37,677 bases of DNA from Armatimonadota bacterium. Its GTDB lineage: Bacteria; Armatimonadota; UBA5829. The DNA lies in the NCBI GenBank assembly GCA_023474015.1, contig JAMCYN010000022.1, positions 1 to 37,677 of the forward strand. Reading direction: 5' to 3'. The position numbers and the translations under genes are program-made. The notes under the pieces are model-generated. The model was given only the letters and a program-made list of their open reading frames with translations, did no database searches and had not been told where the DNA came from. Position 1 is the first letter of the stretch. Each line of letters opens with the position of its first letter. Positions 1 to 8,029 of this stretch are shown here, piece after piece.

Positions 1-658
1 GTATCATTGAGTTCGGCCATAAGGGTATGCAGGCCGTCGGTCTTGTAACGGATATCGATGTTGCCCGGGCGGAGGATGACCTGCTCGACAAGGAGTTGGA
101 CGATGCGGCGCTGCTCGGCGGGAAACAGCTCCTCCCATATCGGGTCCAGAGTCCGTAGCGCCTGGGCAATGTCCTGCTCGTCTATACTCTGAGCTTGGAT
201 GGTGAGCACTTCGTCATCGATCTGAGTGATGCGTGCGAGAATCCCATCCATCTCCCGCTTGAGTCGCACAAGTTCATCGGATGGCGCGTCTCCGTTCGCG
301 GCGAGCGCAACGGCCTGCTCTTGAAGCTTGCCCAATTGCACATCGAGTTCGGCCTTCTCCATCTTGAGACTCGTTATCTCGTCAAGCTGCAGTTCTTTCG
401 CCGCCCGGTATGTTTGCGCTATCATCTCCGGCGTGCGGAAGAGCACCCTCAGCTGATCCACCACCGCCTGATCGAGTTCTCCGGCGGACATAGAGCGGAC
501 ATCGCAGGTGTCGTAGCCGTGTTTACTGGCCTTGTGACAGACATAATATCGGTAAGTGCGACCCCTGCGGCGGGTGAATGAATTGAACATCGGAGAGTCG
601 CAATGGCCGCACCGGAGTATGCCCTTCAGAAGCGCCGGCACGGACTCTTCCCCAGAAT
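1..658 (-). pseudogene. Large serine recombinase, C-terminal fragment interrupted by an IS
   Basis: Reading the minus strand downward from about 658, an open frame encodes the zinc-ribbon and C-terminal coiled-coil part of a large serine recombinase. The ribbon starts with the typical LLKGILRCGHC segment (CxxC), followed by RYYVC and a later Cys (GYDTC). A long Lys/Glu/Leu-rich region (about 120 residues, likely coiled coil) follows, and then the family-typical phrase QRRIVQLLVEQVIL. The frame runs off the left window edge. Upstream it meets an in-frame TAA at 675-677, inside the presumed IS end, so the catalytic N-terminal half is missing here. I could not find that half on the other side of the IS. 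Family role: integration or excision of phage and other mobile islands. It is probably inactive. The identification is firm; the exact breakpoint is not. Confidence 0.8.
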
Positions 659-713
659 CCTCGACCAACAATATTTAGCTGAGCAAGGATCGAGCTTGTA
701 GTTGTGTAAGAAG

Positions 714-734
714 TAATCACCTGAGAGGTGATTA
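714..734 (+). promoter_or_regulatory. Hairpin covering the transposase ribosome-binding site
   Basis: A perfect 9-base inverted repeat (TAATCACCT / AGGTGATTA) with a 3-base loop lies directly before the transposase. Its 3' arm contains the only plausible Shine-Dalgarno sequence, AGGTG at 726-730, seven bases before ATG 738. In mRNA entering from outside the IS the stem would hide this site. That is a known way for insertion sequences to limit transposase translation from read-through transcripts. The structure is read directly; the role is inferred. Confidence 0.6.
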
Positions 735-737
735 GTG

Positions 738-2270
738 ATGTCGAGAACCCGGTTATCGTTGTATTCTTCTTACTACATCGACACGAAGGTCGAGCCGGCC
801 GCCGTGACCAACTACGGTGGGCTTTTCCCATACCTTGATTTGATGCTGCTGACTGAGTTGCCAACGGTTATAGGCGAATGTTTGCCTGAACAGAGCTTGC
901 GTGGTTGGCGACATGCCGAGCATATCGCGGCGCTTCTGGCGCTGAATCTTACCGGCGGAGATTGCGTGGACGATCTGTCCAAGCTGAGCGAGGATCCCGG
1001 GGTAGGTCTGTATATGAGGCAGATTGCCCGGTCTGTGGGGGCGAAGGGCCGGCGCTTCTCGCGGGGTGGCGAGAATGACGTGCCTTCTGTGACTTGCGTT
1101 CGGGAATGGCTTGAGCAATTCCATAACGCCGAGGAGGATGTAAAGCGTGGTTACGGGCAGGCCTTTGTTCCCGAGGCAAACGAGTCGCTTTCTGGGATCA
1201 GGCGGGTGAACCGGGAGTTTGTGAAGCGTGGCTGGGAACTGCACAAGCGAAGCGGTAGGCCGGAAGTGTCTCGAGCCACGCTTGAGATCGACGCGACGTT
1301 CATGGAGACTCAAAAGCGCGGCGCTCTGGCCTGCTACAAGCACTTCGACGCGTATTCATCTCTGACGGTAAGATGGGCCGAGATGGGCCTTGCGATCTGG
1401 GATGAGTTCAGAGACGGCAATGTTCCGCCCGCTTACAGAAATGCGGAGGCGCTGACTGAGTCGATCAGGTACTTGAACGATGAGTTGGGGATCACCGACG
1501 TATGGGTTCGCAGCGACGCGGCGGCCCACCAGGAGAGCGTGCTCAAAGAGCTGTCGGAGTGGAAGATAGACGGCAAGGCGAGCCCGGTGCGATTCGCCAT
1601 CGGCTACATAAAGACAAAGGAGTTCCGAAAGGCGCTGCAAAAACTCGGCAAAAAGGAGTGGCAGCCGGTCTTCGACAAAAAGGGTCGTCTCGACTATGAG
1701 GTCGCGGAAGTGCCGTTCGTCTCGAACAGCGAAGCTCTGATAAAATCGGAGCCTTATCGTCACATAGTGGTACGGCGCAAGGCAAGGCAGGGAATACTGC
1801 CCGGACTGGGCTTGAGTGACGCGAAGCTCTCCGACGAAGAGACCGTGGAGATGGGCGGGCAGGCCTACCATGTGCATGCGATCATCTCGAATATAGTCGA
1901 GGACTGGTCGTCTCGGCAAGTGGTGGAGTGGTATAACGGGCGCTGCGGTGGCGGCGAGGCGATCCATAGTATTTTGAAGAGCGATCTGGCCGGGGGGAGC
2001 TTGCCGTCGAACAGGTTTGGCGTGAACGCGGCATGGTGGGCCGTGGCTGTTCTTGCCCACAACCTGCATGCGCTGCTGGAGAAGCTGGCGATGCCGAAGG
2101 ACTTGGTGGGAAGCCGGTTCAAGCGACTGCGCTTTCACCTGATCAACGTTCCGGCGCGTTTGGTTAACCACGCCCGAGCCTGCTGTATGCGATATTTCCA
2201 AGCGGCGGCGCTGTATCTGGTGAGGCATATTCGAGGGGAGCTTGCAAAGCTGGGACCGGCGTTCGGCTGA
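738..2270 (+). CDS. IS1380-family DDE transposase
   Basis: About 510 residues. The DDE triad can be placed at D185 (in LEIDATFMET), D260 (in VWVRSDAAAH) and E407 (in GGGEAIHSILKSDL), counting from ATG 738. The C-terminal pattern, a YNGR-rich segment with E, then KSDL and a hydrophobic AVLAHNLHALLEKL helix, is typical of IS1380 (DDE group 1). The ORF can also start at GTG 735, one codon earlier. ATG 738 is chosen because AGGTG lies at the right distance. The gene looks intact, with no frameshift. It would catalyse cut-and-paste of the surrounding element. It faces opposite to the recombinase fragment it interrupts. Confidence 0.88.
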   Translation: MSRTRLSLYSSYYIDTKVEPAAVTNYGGLFPYLDLMLLTELPTVIGECLPEQSLRGWRHAEHIAALLALNLTGGDCVDDLSKLSEDPGVGLYMRQIARSVGAKGRRFSRGGENDVPSVTCVREWLEQFHNAEEDVKRGYGQAFVPEANESLSGIRRVNREFVKRGWELHKRSGRPEVSRATLEIDATFMETQKRGALACYKHFDAYSSLTVRWAEMGLAIWDEFRDGNVPPAYRNAEALTESIRYLNDELGITDVWVRSDAAAHQESVLKELSEWKIDGKASPVRFAIGYIKTKEFRKALQKLGKKEWQPVFDKKGRLDYEVAEVPFVSNSEALIKSEPYRHIVVRRKARQGILPGLGLSDAKLSDEETVEMGGQAYHVHAIISNIVEDWSSRQVVEWYNGRCGGGEAIHSILKSDLAGGSLPSNRFGVNAAWWAVAVLAHNLHALLEKLAMPKDLVGSRFKRLRFHLINVPARLVNHARACCMRYFQAAALYLVRHIRGELAKLGPAFG

Positions 2271-2442
2271 CGCAAGAGGGCATCCGACGGGGCGAAAGTA
2301 TGGGACTTACCGCAAAAGAGCAGGCGGGAAAGGCCTGATGACGCATTCCGAGTGGTCGGACACGCAAGAAATGACGTGACACCAACAATAACTACATAGC
2401 AACATAATCAACCTGACGCAACTTGCGGAAAGGGCATCCGAC
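2267..2442. repeat. Imperfect repeats in the IS right end
   Basis: CTGACGCAA occurs at 2267-2275 and 2412-2420, and GGGCATCCGAC at 2278-2288 and 2432-2442, in the same order and orientation but with different spacing. The stretch 2271-2543 carries no gene. Such subterminal repeats may be transposase-binding sites, or remnants of an internal duplication. Confidence 0.4.
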
Positions 2443-2543
2443 ACAACTGCGGAAAAGGACCTACATTCGAAAAAAGCCCTCTCGCCGCCACCCAAATCAT
2501 CGACAGCCGGGACTAATCGAGGATTTGGGCCTGAATTTGCCCC

Positions 2544-2572
2544 TTGACAAACCGATAATAATAGGGCACAAT
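2544..2572 (+). promoter_or_regulatory. Sigma-70-like promoter of the regulator gene
   Basis: A perfect TTGACA (-35) at 2544-2549 is followed after 17 bases by CACAAT (-10, 4 of 6 consensus) at 2567-2572. Transcription would start near 2579, about 100 bases before the regulator's ATG. It lies just outside the IS right end. Confidence 0.6.
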
Positions 2573-2575
2573 ACG

Positions 2576-2623
2576 TCTAGATGAATGCCAAGTAGCCTAG
2601 ACCAAATACTGATAGCCTAGACC
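2576..2623 (+). promoter_or_regulatory. Triple operator-like box array, 20-base period
   Basis: Three YCTAGA hexamers sit exactly 20 bases apart: TCTAGA at 2576, CCTAGA at 2596 and CCTAGA at 2616. The last two are part of an identical 11-mer, TAGCCTAGACC (2593-2603 and 2613-2623). Twenty bases is close to two helical turns, so all three sites face the same side of DNA. They start right at the predicted transcription start of the regulator gene, which suggests autoregulation. No further copies of the 11-mer were noticed in the window. Confidence 0.6.
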
Positions 2624-2679
2624 TATTGAGAGTTACCGAGTCTTTTCGTGGTGGCGTCGTTCTATAAGGAGCTACGTTC

Positions 2680-3861
2680 ATGAAGATCCAGAACAATGAG
2701 TTATATAGAGCAGTTCGAGAGGACCTGCTGGCTGGTAAGTATCCACCTGGCATAGCAATGCTCGGCAGCCGTGAGATCGCGGCCAAGTATGGCGTCAACA
2801 AAGACGCCGCCAACGGCGTTCTGGCCATGCTGGAAGCAGAGGGTTTGCTCACACGCGACGGCCGCCGGAGGTACCCCGCCAGCCGCCATAAGTCGACGGA
2901 AAGGGTCATTGCGATCGAGTATATGCCCCACTGCGGTATACACCCGTTCACTGCGGGTTTTCACGCGGGACTGCTGAATGGTTTGCTGTCGCTGCAGTAT
3001 GGGGTTCATCACTTCACTTACTACGAATGTGGGCGTGGAACATCCGTCTGCGAGGCTCCGGTGATTGCGAGTGCCTTGGAACGCGGCATTCTCAAAGGGA
3101 TTGTATTTCCTGAACTGAGTAGGTCGTCTCTTGAAGACCTACAGACATTTCGCGATAACAACGTCGTCACGACCGCGTTGGAGCGGGAACGTAAACCCGG
3201 GGCGATCGTGCTGGATGTGGAACAAGCCGCGCTGCGCGCCACCACCTACCTGCTTCTGCGCGGCTATTCGAGTGTTGGTATCGTGAGTTCGACGAGGTTT
3301 CGGCATGGTGCCGGAGCGGACATCAGAGGCTACCGACAGGCGCTTGTTCTGCTGGAAAAGCCGGTAAAGGAAGATGTTGTCGACTGTGTAGAGGGCGTTG
3401 ATGACGATTTCGCGGACGAGCCTATGGAGTCGGATTCCCACGACATCACCCATGGCCGCCGCTATCAGCGCGTGATCAAGAGTGGGTTCGATGCGACTCT
3501 GAGCCGCATCGGCAAGGGCAATCTGCCGAGGGCTCTATACATTGCTGATGAGTTCCTCGCCACTGGCGCTTTGCGCGCGATACGCCAAGTAGGCCTTAGG
3601 ATTCCGGATGATGTTGCGGTCATCTCACATGCCTCCGCCAACAATTGGAGCCTTGAGCTTGGTGGACTCACCGTTATGAGGTTCGACGGTTACGCATGTG
3701 GTCTACAGGCCGGGCAGTTCATTGTTGATATCGCCGAAGGCAGGCGTTCGTTCGAGGAGCAACTGATTCTGGAGGCGACCTTGGTGAAAGGCGCTAGCTG
3801 CGGCGATCCGGAATGCGATGCCTTGCCCGAGATCATGCAGTGGGGGTGGAAGGGAGGGTAA
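2680..3861 (+). CDS. GntR-headed LacI-type transcriptional regulator
   Basis: 393 residues. Residues about 1-75 form a GntR-type winged helix (helix pattern SREIAAKYGVNKDAANGVLAMLEAEGLL). Residues about 80-375 look like a periplasmic-binding-protein-type sensor domain of the LacI/AraR kind (YLLLRGYSSVGIVSS; LPRALYIADEFLATGAL; RIPDDVAVISHA). AraR of Bacillus has this same combination and responds to arabinose. An acidic insertion (about residues 230-250) separates the two sensor lobes. AAGGAG at 2666-2671 supports ATG 2680. The gene stands first in the long plus-strand run, behind its own promoter and three operator-like boxes, so it is the likely local repressor of the cluster. The ligand is unknown. 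Confidence 0.82.
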   Translation: MKIQNNELYRAVREDLLAGKYPPGIAMLGSREIAAKYGVNKDAANGVLAMLEAEGLLTRDGRRRYPASRHKSTERVIAIEYMPHCGIHPFTAGFHAGLLNGLLSLQYGVHHFTYYECGRGTSVCEAPVIASALERGILKGIVFPELSRSSLEDLQTFRDNNVVTTALERERKPGAIVLDVEQAALRATTYLLLRGYSSVGIVSSTRFRHGAGADIRGYRQALVLLEKPVKEDVVDCVEGVDDDFADEPMESDSHDITHGRRYQRVIKSGFDATLSRIGKGNLPRALYIADEFLATGALRAIRQVGLRIPDDVAVISHASANNWSLELGGLTVMRFDGYACGLQAGQFIVDIAEGRRSFEEQLILEATLVKGASCGDPECDALPEIMQWGWKGG

Positions 3862-3947
3862 GCAATGTAGAAAGGTTGCGCTGAGAGGTAGAACGTTGGT
3901 TGCTCGGCTAAAGGCCGTGCGCAGGATTCTCAGAAAGGAGATTTAGA

Positions 3948-4928
3948 ATGAAAGCAAATTGTAAGATCGTTATGCTCGTTATTGCAATGATGATTGTAGG
4001 AGCGGCGATGTCGGGGCAACCCGCCGGCGCCACGATCTACGCGAACTCGGAGACGGACTTCGCCGGCGTGTCGAACGATGGTCATGGCAATGGCTGGTGG
4101 TACTACGAGTGGCCGGATCCTCTGGATGTAGCCGGCACCAGCCCCGCTAGCGCATACACTTACGGGGATGTTCAGCTTATGACCGACTGGTCGTCGGGCC
4201 AATGGCACGGCAGCTTCGGCGGCGGCTACCATTATCCCGCCATTGGAGCCAGAATCATTATGCCTGCGGGTCCCAATTGGCCCGGGTATAATCTCTGGGC
4301 GGTTCGGCGATGGGTCAGCACGGTATCCGGTTCGGTATACATCTACGGCCAACTTTCGAAGAATGATCCTTACGGGAACGGTGTGAATGCACACATCTAC
4401 GTTGATGGCGTCGAGAAGTGGTCTCAGTTCTGCACTACCTGGGATCGCTACTACTACCAGATCAACATCCCGCTCACAGTTGGGCAGAATGTTGATTTCG
4501 CAGTTGATCCAAATGGGGATGTGAGCGACGATGAGTCCATATTTACGGCGGTTATTAGTTCGGATCCGGCTCCGAATGGGCTTCATGGCACGGTAACACT
4601 GAGCGGTTTCCTTGGCCGATTGGATTTGTCACCTGTTGAGATCGTCCTGAGCCAGAGTGGCGTTGCTCAGATTACAAAGATCATAACCGTCACCGGCACT
4701 GGTGACAAAGTTGCATACAACATCCCTAATGTTCCTCCGGGCACCTATGATGTCAAGTTCACAGCCGCGCACTTCCTTACGCAGACATTGACGGGTGTGG
4801 TGATAGAAGCGACTTCTTCCACCCTGTCTGACGTATCGCTAACCAACGGCGATGTCAATGGTGATAACTACGTGGGAACAGATGACTTCAGTCTGCTCTC
4901 GACCAACTTCGACAAGACCGGCAACTAG
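3948..4928 (+). CDS. Exported protein: unknown head domain, beta module, single dockerin-like EF-hand
   Basis: 326 residues. A signal peptide (about 1-26, ending near PAGA) is followed by an unrecognised domain of about 180 residues, rich in Trp, Tyr and Gly, that also occurs in the protein at 6504-7181. A carboxypeptidase-regulatory/CNA-B-like beta module starts near residue 212 (LHGTVTLSGFLGRLDLSPVE ... PPGTYDVKF). The protein ends with one calcium-loop motif, GDVNGDNYVGTDDFSLLS (from about residue 301). Normal type I dockerins carry two such repeats; here the stop follows the first. AAAGGAGAT upstream supports the start. Location would be the cell surface or the extracellular space. The head may bind a carbohydrate, but this is a guess from aromatic content. 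Confidence 0.75.
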   Translation: MKANCKIVMLVIAMMIVGAAMSGQPAGATIYANSETDFAGVSNDGHGNGWWYYEWPDPLDVAGTSPASAYTYGDVQLMTDWSSGQWHGSFGGGYHYPAIGARIIMPAGPNWPGYNLWAVRRWVSTVSGSVYIYGQLSKNDPYGNGVNAHIYVDGVEKWSQFCTTWDRYYYQINIPLTVGQNVDFAVDPNGDVSDDESIFTAVISSDPAPNGLHGTVTLSGFLGRLDLSPVEIVLSQSGVAQITKIITVTGTGDKVAYNIPNVPPGTYDVKFTAAHFLTQTLTGVVIEATSSTLSDVSLTNGDVNGDNYVGTDDFSLLSTNFDKTGN

Positions 4929-4964
4929 CCATTGGAGTCGCCTTACCGAAAGGAGGTAACAGTA

Positions 4965-6227
4965 ATGAAGAGGGTCAGTTTATCGTGTATCGGCCCGATA
5001 CTCCTTGTGGCGCTGGTCATGATCGCTGGAGGCGCGCAGGCGCAGACATTGAACTACTGGTTCGCCGTCAAGGGCGATCCAACGGGCACCCCACTTACGA
5101 GTATGGACGTGGCGCCGGGAGCAAGTTTTGATGTGTCGCTATGGTATCAGACAAGCGATTCGTGGCTCCACAACGCTATGGAGATTCTGGTGGGGTACGA
5201 TCGAGCGGCTTCCCAGGGCACATCCGCGATCCCACTGGATGGACAAATCACATTACTCGGCGGAGTGAGCAACATCAGCTTCCCGATTATCCTTGCGAAC
5301 AATATAGGTGGCGGTTACAGTTCGACGACGGGCGACCGTGCCTACGGTGTTCACCTGGCGTTAGGTGCTGCTCTTGGGACAACGTTGAATGCTTCAAGTC
5401 CTGCCAGGGTATGCGATATCAACCTGAAGAACGAGGCGATACCCTTGGGCGGCTATTACGATATTGGCGTGTATTCCGCGGGAACAGGCAACGCGTGGAC
5501 AACATTTGCCATACTGGAGACTGCCTATCGCCGCAATGTCTCTCCGGGGACACTGAGAGTCGATTCCAAGTCCGTGGTGTACAACCCGACCACAATCGAT
5601 GCCGCCAAGAAAGCCGACGGTGGAGAGAATGTGAGTTTGTCCGGCATGACAGTGTCGGCCAGCTTCCCGGATTCCACTGGGCAATTTGGTTTTGCTGTGG
5701 AGGAACTGGACCGATTCTCCGGGATCGGAGTGATTTCGAGCACGGCCGTGGCGCCCGGCGACATCGTGACTGTAAAGGGGACTTTGGCCACGGTGGATGG
5801 AATGCGATCGATCGATGCCACCTCGGGCTCGGTGACCGTGACCTCCATAGGCAACCCCATTCCGCGTGCATTGGGCATGGGCAATATCCGCAGCGGCGGA
5901 GGAACCTACGGACAACAGGGAGCTGTGGTTGATGTTGCTCCGGACAGGATGGCCGTCGGCGCCAACACCATCGGCCTCCTGGTTACGATATGGGGCAAGG
6001 TCACGGTGTCGCACGATACCGGCGGCTATGATGGTTATTTCTATGTAGATGACGGCTCGAATCTACAGGATGGGTCGGGTAATATCGGTGTGAAGTGCAG
6101 GCCCGCTCCGGGTGTGGCGATGCCGTCTCAGAATTCATTCGCGGCGGTTGAGGGCGTCATGGGCACGCACGTGATTGGTGGGAAGAATGCTCGCTTCCTG
6201 TATACCACCAGCTTCAGGAGCTTCTAG
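4965..6227 (+). CDS. Exported protein with cohesin-like head and two OB-like beta domains
   Basis: 420 residues from ATG 4965, chosen because AAGGAGGT ends seven bases before it; an in-frame ATG at 4932 has no such site. A signal peptide (to about residue 24, AQAQ) is followed by a beta-sandwich-like region (about 25-175). Its phrases DVAPGASFDVSLWYQ and MEILVGYDRA resemble cohesin-type domains. Two OB-fold-like repeats follow: about 226-300 (VSASFPDSTGQFGFAVEE ... VAPGDIVTVKGTL) and about 321-415 (LLVTIWGKVT ... GYFYVDDGS). There is no visible membrane anchor. The neighbour upstream ends in a dockerin-like repeat, so a cohesin-dockerin-type pairing is possible but unproven. Export is clear; the domain names are by resemblance only. 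Confidence 0.65.
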   Translation: MKRVSLSCIGPILLVALVMIAGGAQAQTLNYWFAVKGDPTGTPLTSMDVAPGASFDVSLWYQTSDSWLHNAMEILVGYDRAASQGTSAIPLDGQITLLGGVSNISFPIILANNIGGGYSSTTGDRAYGVHLALGAALGTTLNASSPARVCDINLKNEAIPLGGYYDIGVYSAGTGNAWTTFAILETAYRRNVSPGTLRVDSKSVVYNPTTIDAAKKADGGENVSLSGMTVSASFPDSTGQFGFAVEELDRFSGIGVISSTAVAPGDIVTVKGTLATVDGMRSIDATSGSVTVTSIGNPIPRALGMGNIRSGGGTYGQQGAVVDVAPDRMAVGANTIGLLVTIWGKVTVSHDTGGYDGYFYVDDGSNLQDGSGNIGVKCRPAPGVAMPSQNSFAAVEGVMGTHVIGGKNARFLYTTSFRSF

Positions 6228-6503
6228 TGCGGCTGCGAAAGCTGCAATTCAAGGCCGGATGGAGATTTGTGAAAGGGGGAATGTCTCATCAAGATAGACA
6301 GCTAGCTAAAGGCAAGTGTCTTCTCTTGTAGAGAGTGTTATATAGAACAGCATACTGGGCTAGTCGAAGTGTTGTGTTAGCATGCCACGACAATGCTCAG
6401 TATGCTGCGAGGAACGAGCCTCTACAGAGAGTTTACTTGACCGCAGCCAAGAAATGCAATACCTGTAACACCAGAAAAGTACACTTAAGAGGAGGAAAGA
6501 AAG

Positions 6504-7181
6504 ATGAAGACACTGATGACTGCAGTTATCTTGGTCGCTCTTGCGACACTTTGTATTGGGGTCGCGAACGCGGCCGTGGTTGCCGATTCCGTGACTGGTT
6601 TCGCCGGTTCTCCTAACGGCCAGAACAATTGGTCCTACTGGCAGTGGCTCGACCCCAGCACTACGGGCAGCAGCGCGGCCAGTGCATACGATTACACGAC
6701 CGTGCAACTGATGGCCGACTGGTCTGGGGGCGAATGGCACGGGACTTTTGGTGGCGGCAAACACTATCCTTACATCGGAGCCAGTGCTATTATGCCTGCC
6801 GGCATAAACTGGGGTACCGAGTATAACCTGTGGGCGGTTCGGCGATGGGACAGTAATGTGTCCGGCGCGGTTACTATCTCCGGCCATCTTCAGAAGAACG
6901 ATCCTTATGGGACCGGCGTGAATGCGCACATCTACGTCGATGGCGTGGAGAAGTGGTCCCAGTATTGCACCGTCTGGGATCAGTTCGACTACTCGATCAA
7001 TGTTACGGTCGCTAGCGGCTCGAATGTTGATTTCGCGCTCGACTCTAACGGCGATGTGAGCGATGACGAAAGCATTTTCACGGGAACCATTTCCCAGGTT
7101 CCGGAGCCGTCTTCGCTCGTGGTCTTGGCCATGGGGTCGATTGGCGGCTTGACAATACTGCGGCGTCGGTTCGTTTCCTGA
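6504..7181 (+). CDS. PEP-CTERM exported protein, paralogue of the 3948 protein
   Basis: 225 residues. A signal peptide (about 1-23) is followed by the same domain as the protein at 3948-4928; shared stretches include NLWAVRRW, KNDPYG.GVNAHIYVDGVEKWSQ and NGDVSDDESIFT. Instead of the dockerin-like tail it ends in a PEP-CTERM signal (about residues 199-225): VPEPSS, a hydrophobic helix, then RRR. Such tails are processed by exosortase and route proteins to the outer surface or exopolysaccharide matrix. No exosortase gene is in the window. AGAGGAGGAAAG precedes the ATG. The 276-base gap upstream, with no other gene, suggests its own transcription start, but no convincing promoter was seen. Confidence 0.85.
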   Translation: MKTLMTAVILVALATLCIGVANAAVVADSVTGFAGSPNGQNNWSYWQWLDPSTTGSSAASAYDYTTVQLMADWSGGEWHGTFGGGKHYPYIGASAIMPAGINWGTEYNLWAVRRWDSNVSGAVTISGHLQKNDPYGTGVNAHIYVDGVEKWSQYCTVWDQFDYSINVTVASGSNVDFALDSNGDVSDDESIFTGTISQVPEPSSLVVLAMGSIGGLTILRRRFVS

Positions 7182-7215
7182 ACCAATGTCGATTGACTGA
7201 CTTAATACGGCACAT

Positions 7216-7247
7216 TGGGACGGCCGGACGCGGGTTCAGCCGTCCCA
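7216..7247 (+). terminator. Inverted repeat after the PEP-CTERM gene
   Basis: A perfect 9-base GC-rich stem, TGGGACGGC (7216-7224) and GCCGTCCCA (7239-7247), with a 14-base loop, lies 35 bases after the PEP-CTERM stop codon. There is no run of T after it, so it is either a weak or factor-assisted terminator, or an RNA-stabilising 3' hairpin. Confidence 0.45.
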
Positions 7248-7292
7248 GGAACCCATCAATCATTGCGGGCAGGCATGGCAGGGAGGATTACG

Positions 7293-8012
7293 ATGATAGG
7301 AAGACAGGATCTTCGTTTTGGATTCACGCTTATTGAGTTGTTGGTTGTGATAGCTATCATAGCTATCCTTGCGGCCATACTGTTTCCCATATTCGTCAGC
7401 GCAAAGGACGCTGGAAAACAGGCCGCTTGCGCAGCGATCATAAAGGAAGTGGCTGCCGCAGTCATCATGTATGCGGACTCATCGAACGGGAAAATGCCAC
7501 TGCAGTATAACTACTATGTTGCTAACTACAGAAGCCGAAAGGCTCCCGTGAACTGGATGCGGGGTGTGTACGCATACCTCAAGTCATACAAGATGTACGT
7601 TTGCCCATCTTCAATTGTCGCGCCGGGTCATACGGCTGACCTAAACTCGGTCATGGGCAACGGCGAGATATTCCAGTGGATATACCCCAAGAGTGCGGAC
7701 TTTCCATACAACGCCTCCGGATACCCCACGAGCATGATCAGAAAGTCGTCCGGCGTTGTTCTTGTGTTTTGTTGGAAGTATCAGGTCAATGCCAGCAATT
7801 TTCGCCCGTTACTAAATATTCCGGTCGGATGGACTAATGCCACCGACCCCATCAATCTGCCGGGTCACAATGGCGGGCAGAATTACGCTTTTGTGGATGG
7901 GCATGTCAAGTTCATGACATTCGATTATGTAGATGAGAATGTCGGAAGTTTGTTCGAACCCGCAGGGCCTGGCAAATACCGGACCTTGCGATATGAAGAG
8001 TGGAACATGTAG
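7293..8012 (+). CDS. Prepilin-like protein with N-terminal methylation motif
   Basis: 239 residues from ATG 7293, preceded by GGGAGGA at 7281-7287; the open frame extends upstream but without such a site. The N-terminus carries the type IV prepilin signal: GFTLIELLVV with the cleavage Gly and Glu+5, then a long hydrophobic helix AIIAILAAILFPIF. The C-terminal part includes the H.GGQNYAFVDGHVKF phrase common in the abundant pseudopilin-like (H-x9-DG type) families of Armatimonadota and Planctomycetota. It would be inserted in the inner membrane and processed by a prepilin peptidase, with the globular part outside. No pilus assembly genes are near. Its role in the cluster is unknown; many copies per genome are usual for this family. 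Confidence 0.85.
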   Translation: MIGRQDLRFGFTLIELLVVIAIIAILAAILFPIFVSAKDAGKQAACAAIIKEVAAAVIMYADSSNGKMPLQYNYYVANYRSRKAPVNWMRGVYAYLKSYKMYVCPSSIVAPGHTADLNSVMGNGEIFQWIYPKSADFPYNASGYPTSMIRKSSGVVLVFCWKYQVNASNFRPLLNIPVGWTNATDPINLPGHNGGQNYAFVDGHVKFMTFDYVDENVGSLFEPAGPGKYRTLRYEEWNM

Positions 8013-8029
8013 CGTTGCGGAAAGGTTGG

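Larger units (their letters stand above)
659..2522 (+). mobile_element. IS1380-like insertion sequence
   Basis: The element contains one transposase gene and about 250 bases of non-coding right end. A candidate terminal inverted repeat begins CCTCGA at 659-664 and is mirrored by TCGAGG at 2517-2522. Only the first six bases are perfect; similarity fades afterwards. The length, about 1.86 kb, fits the IS1380 family. No clean target-site duplication is visible (flanks GAAT and ATTT). The left flank is recombinase coding sequence, but the right flank is not, so the insertion may have been followed by a deletion or rearrangement. The boundaries are tentative. Confidence 0.5.

Noticed and set aside
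195..581. 128-codon plus-strand open frame at the left edge
   Set aside because: It is the complement of the recombinase coding frame; the minus strand has the recognisable zinc ribbon and coiled coil.
1356..2228. 290-codon minus-strand open frame inside the IS
   Set aside because: Antisense to the transposase; composition is basic and Arg/His-rich, as expected for a shadow.
651..2530. Target-site duplication flanking the IS
   Set aside because: The flanks GAAT and ATTT do not match, and no other 4-8 base duplication fits the candidate ends.
2576..2623. CRISPR or tandem-repeat array
   Set aside because: Only three short hexamers with a 20-base period, next to a promoter; an operator explains them better.
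6228..6503. Promoter candidate with TTGACC at 6436 before the PEP-CTERM gene
   Set aside because: No acceptable -10 hexamer lies at 16-18 bases; too weak to annotate.
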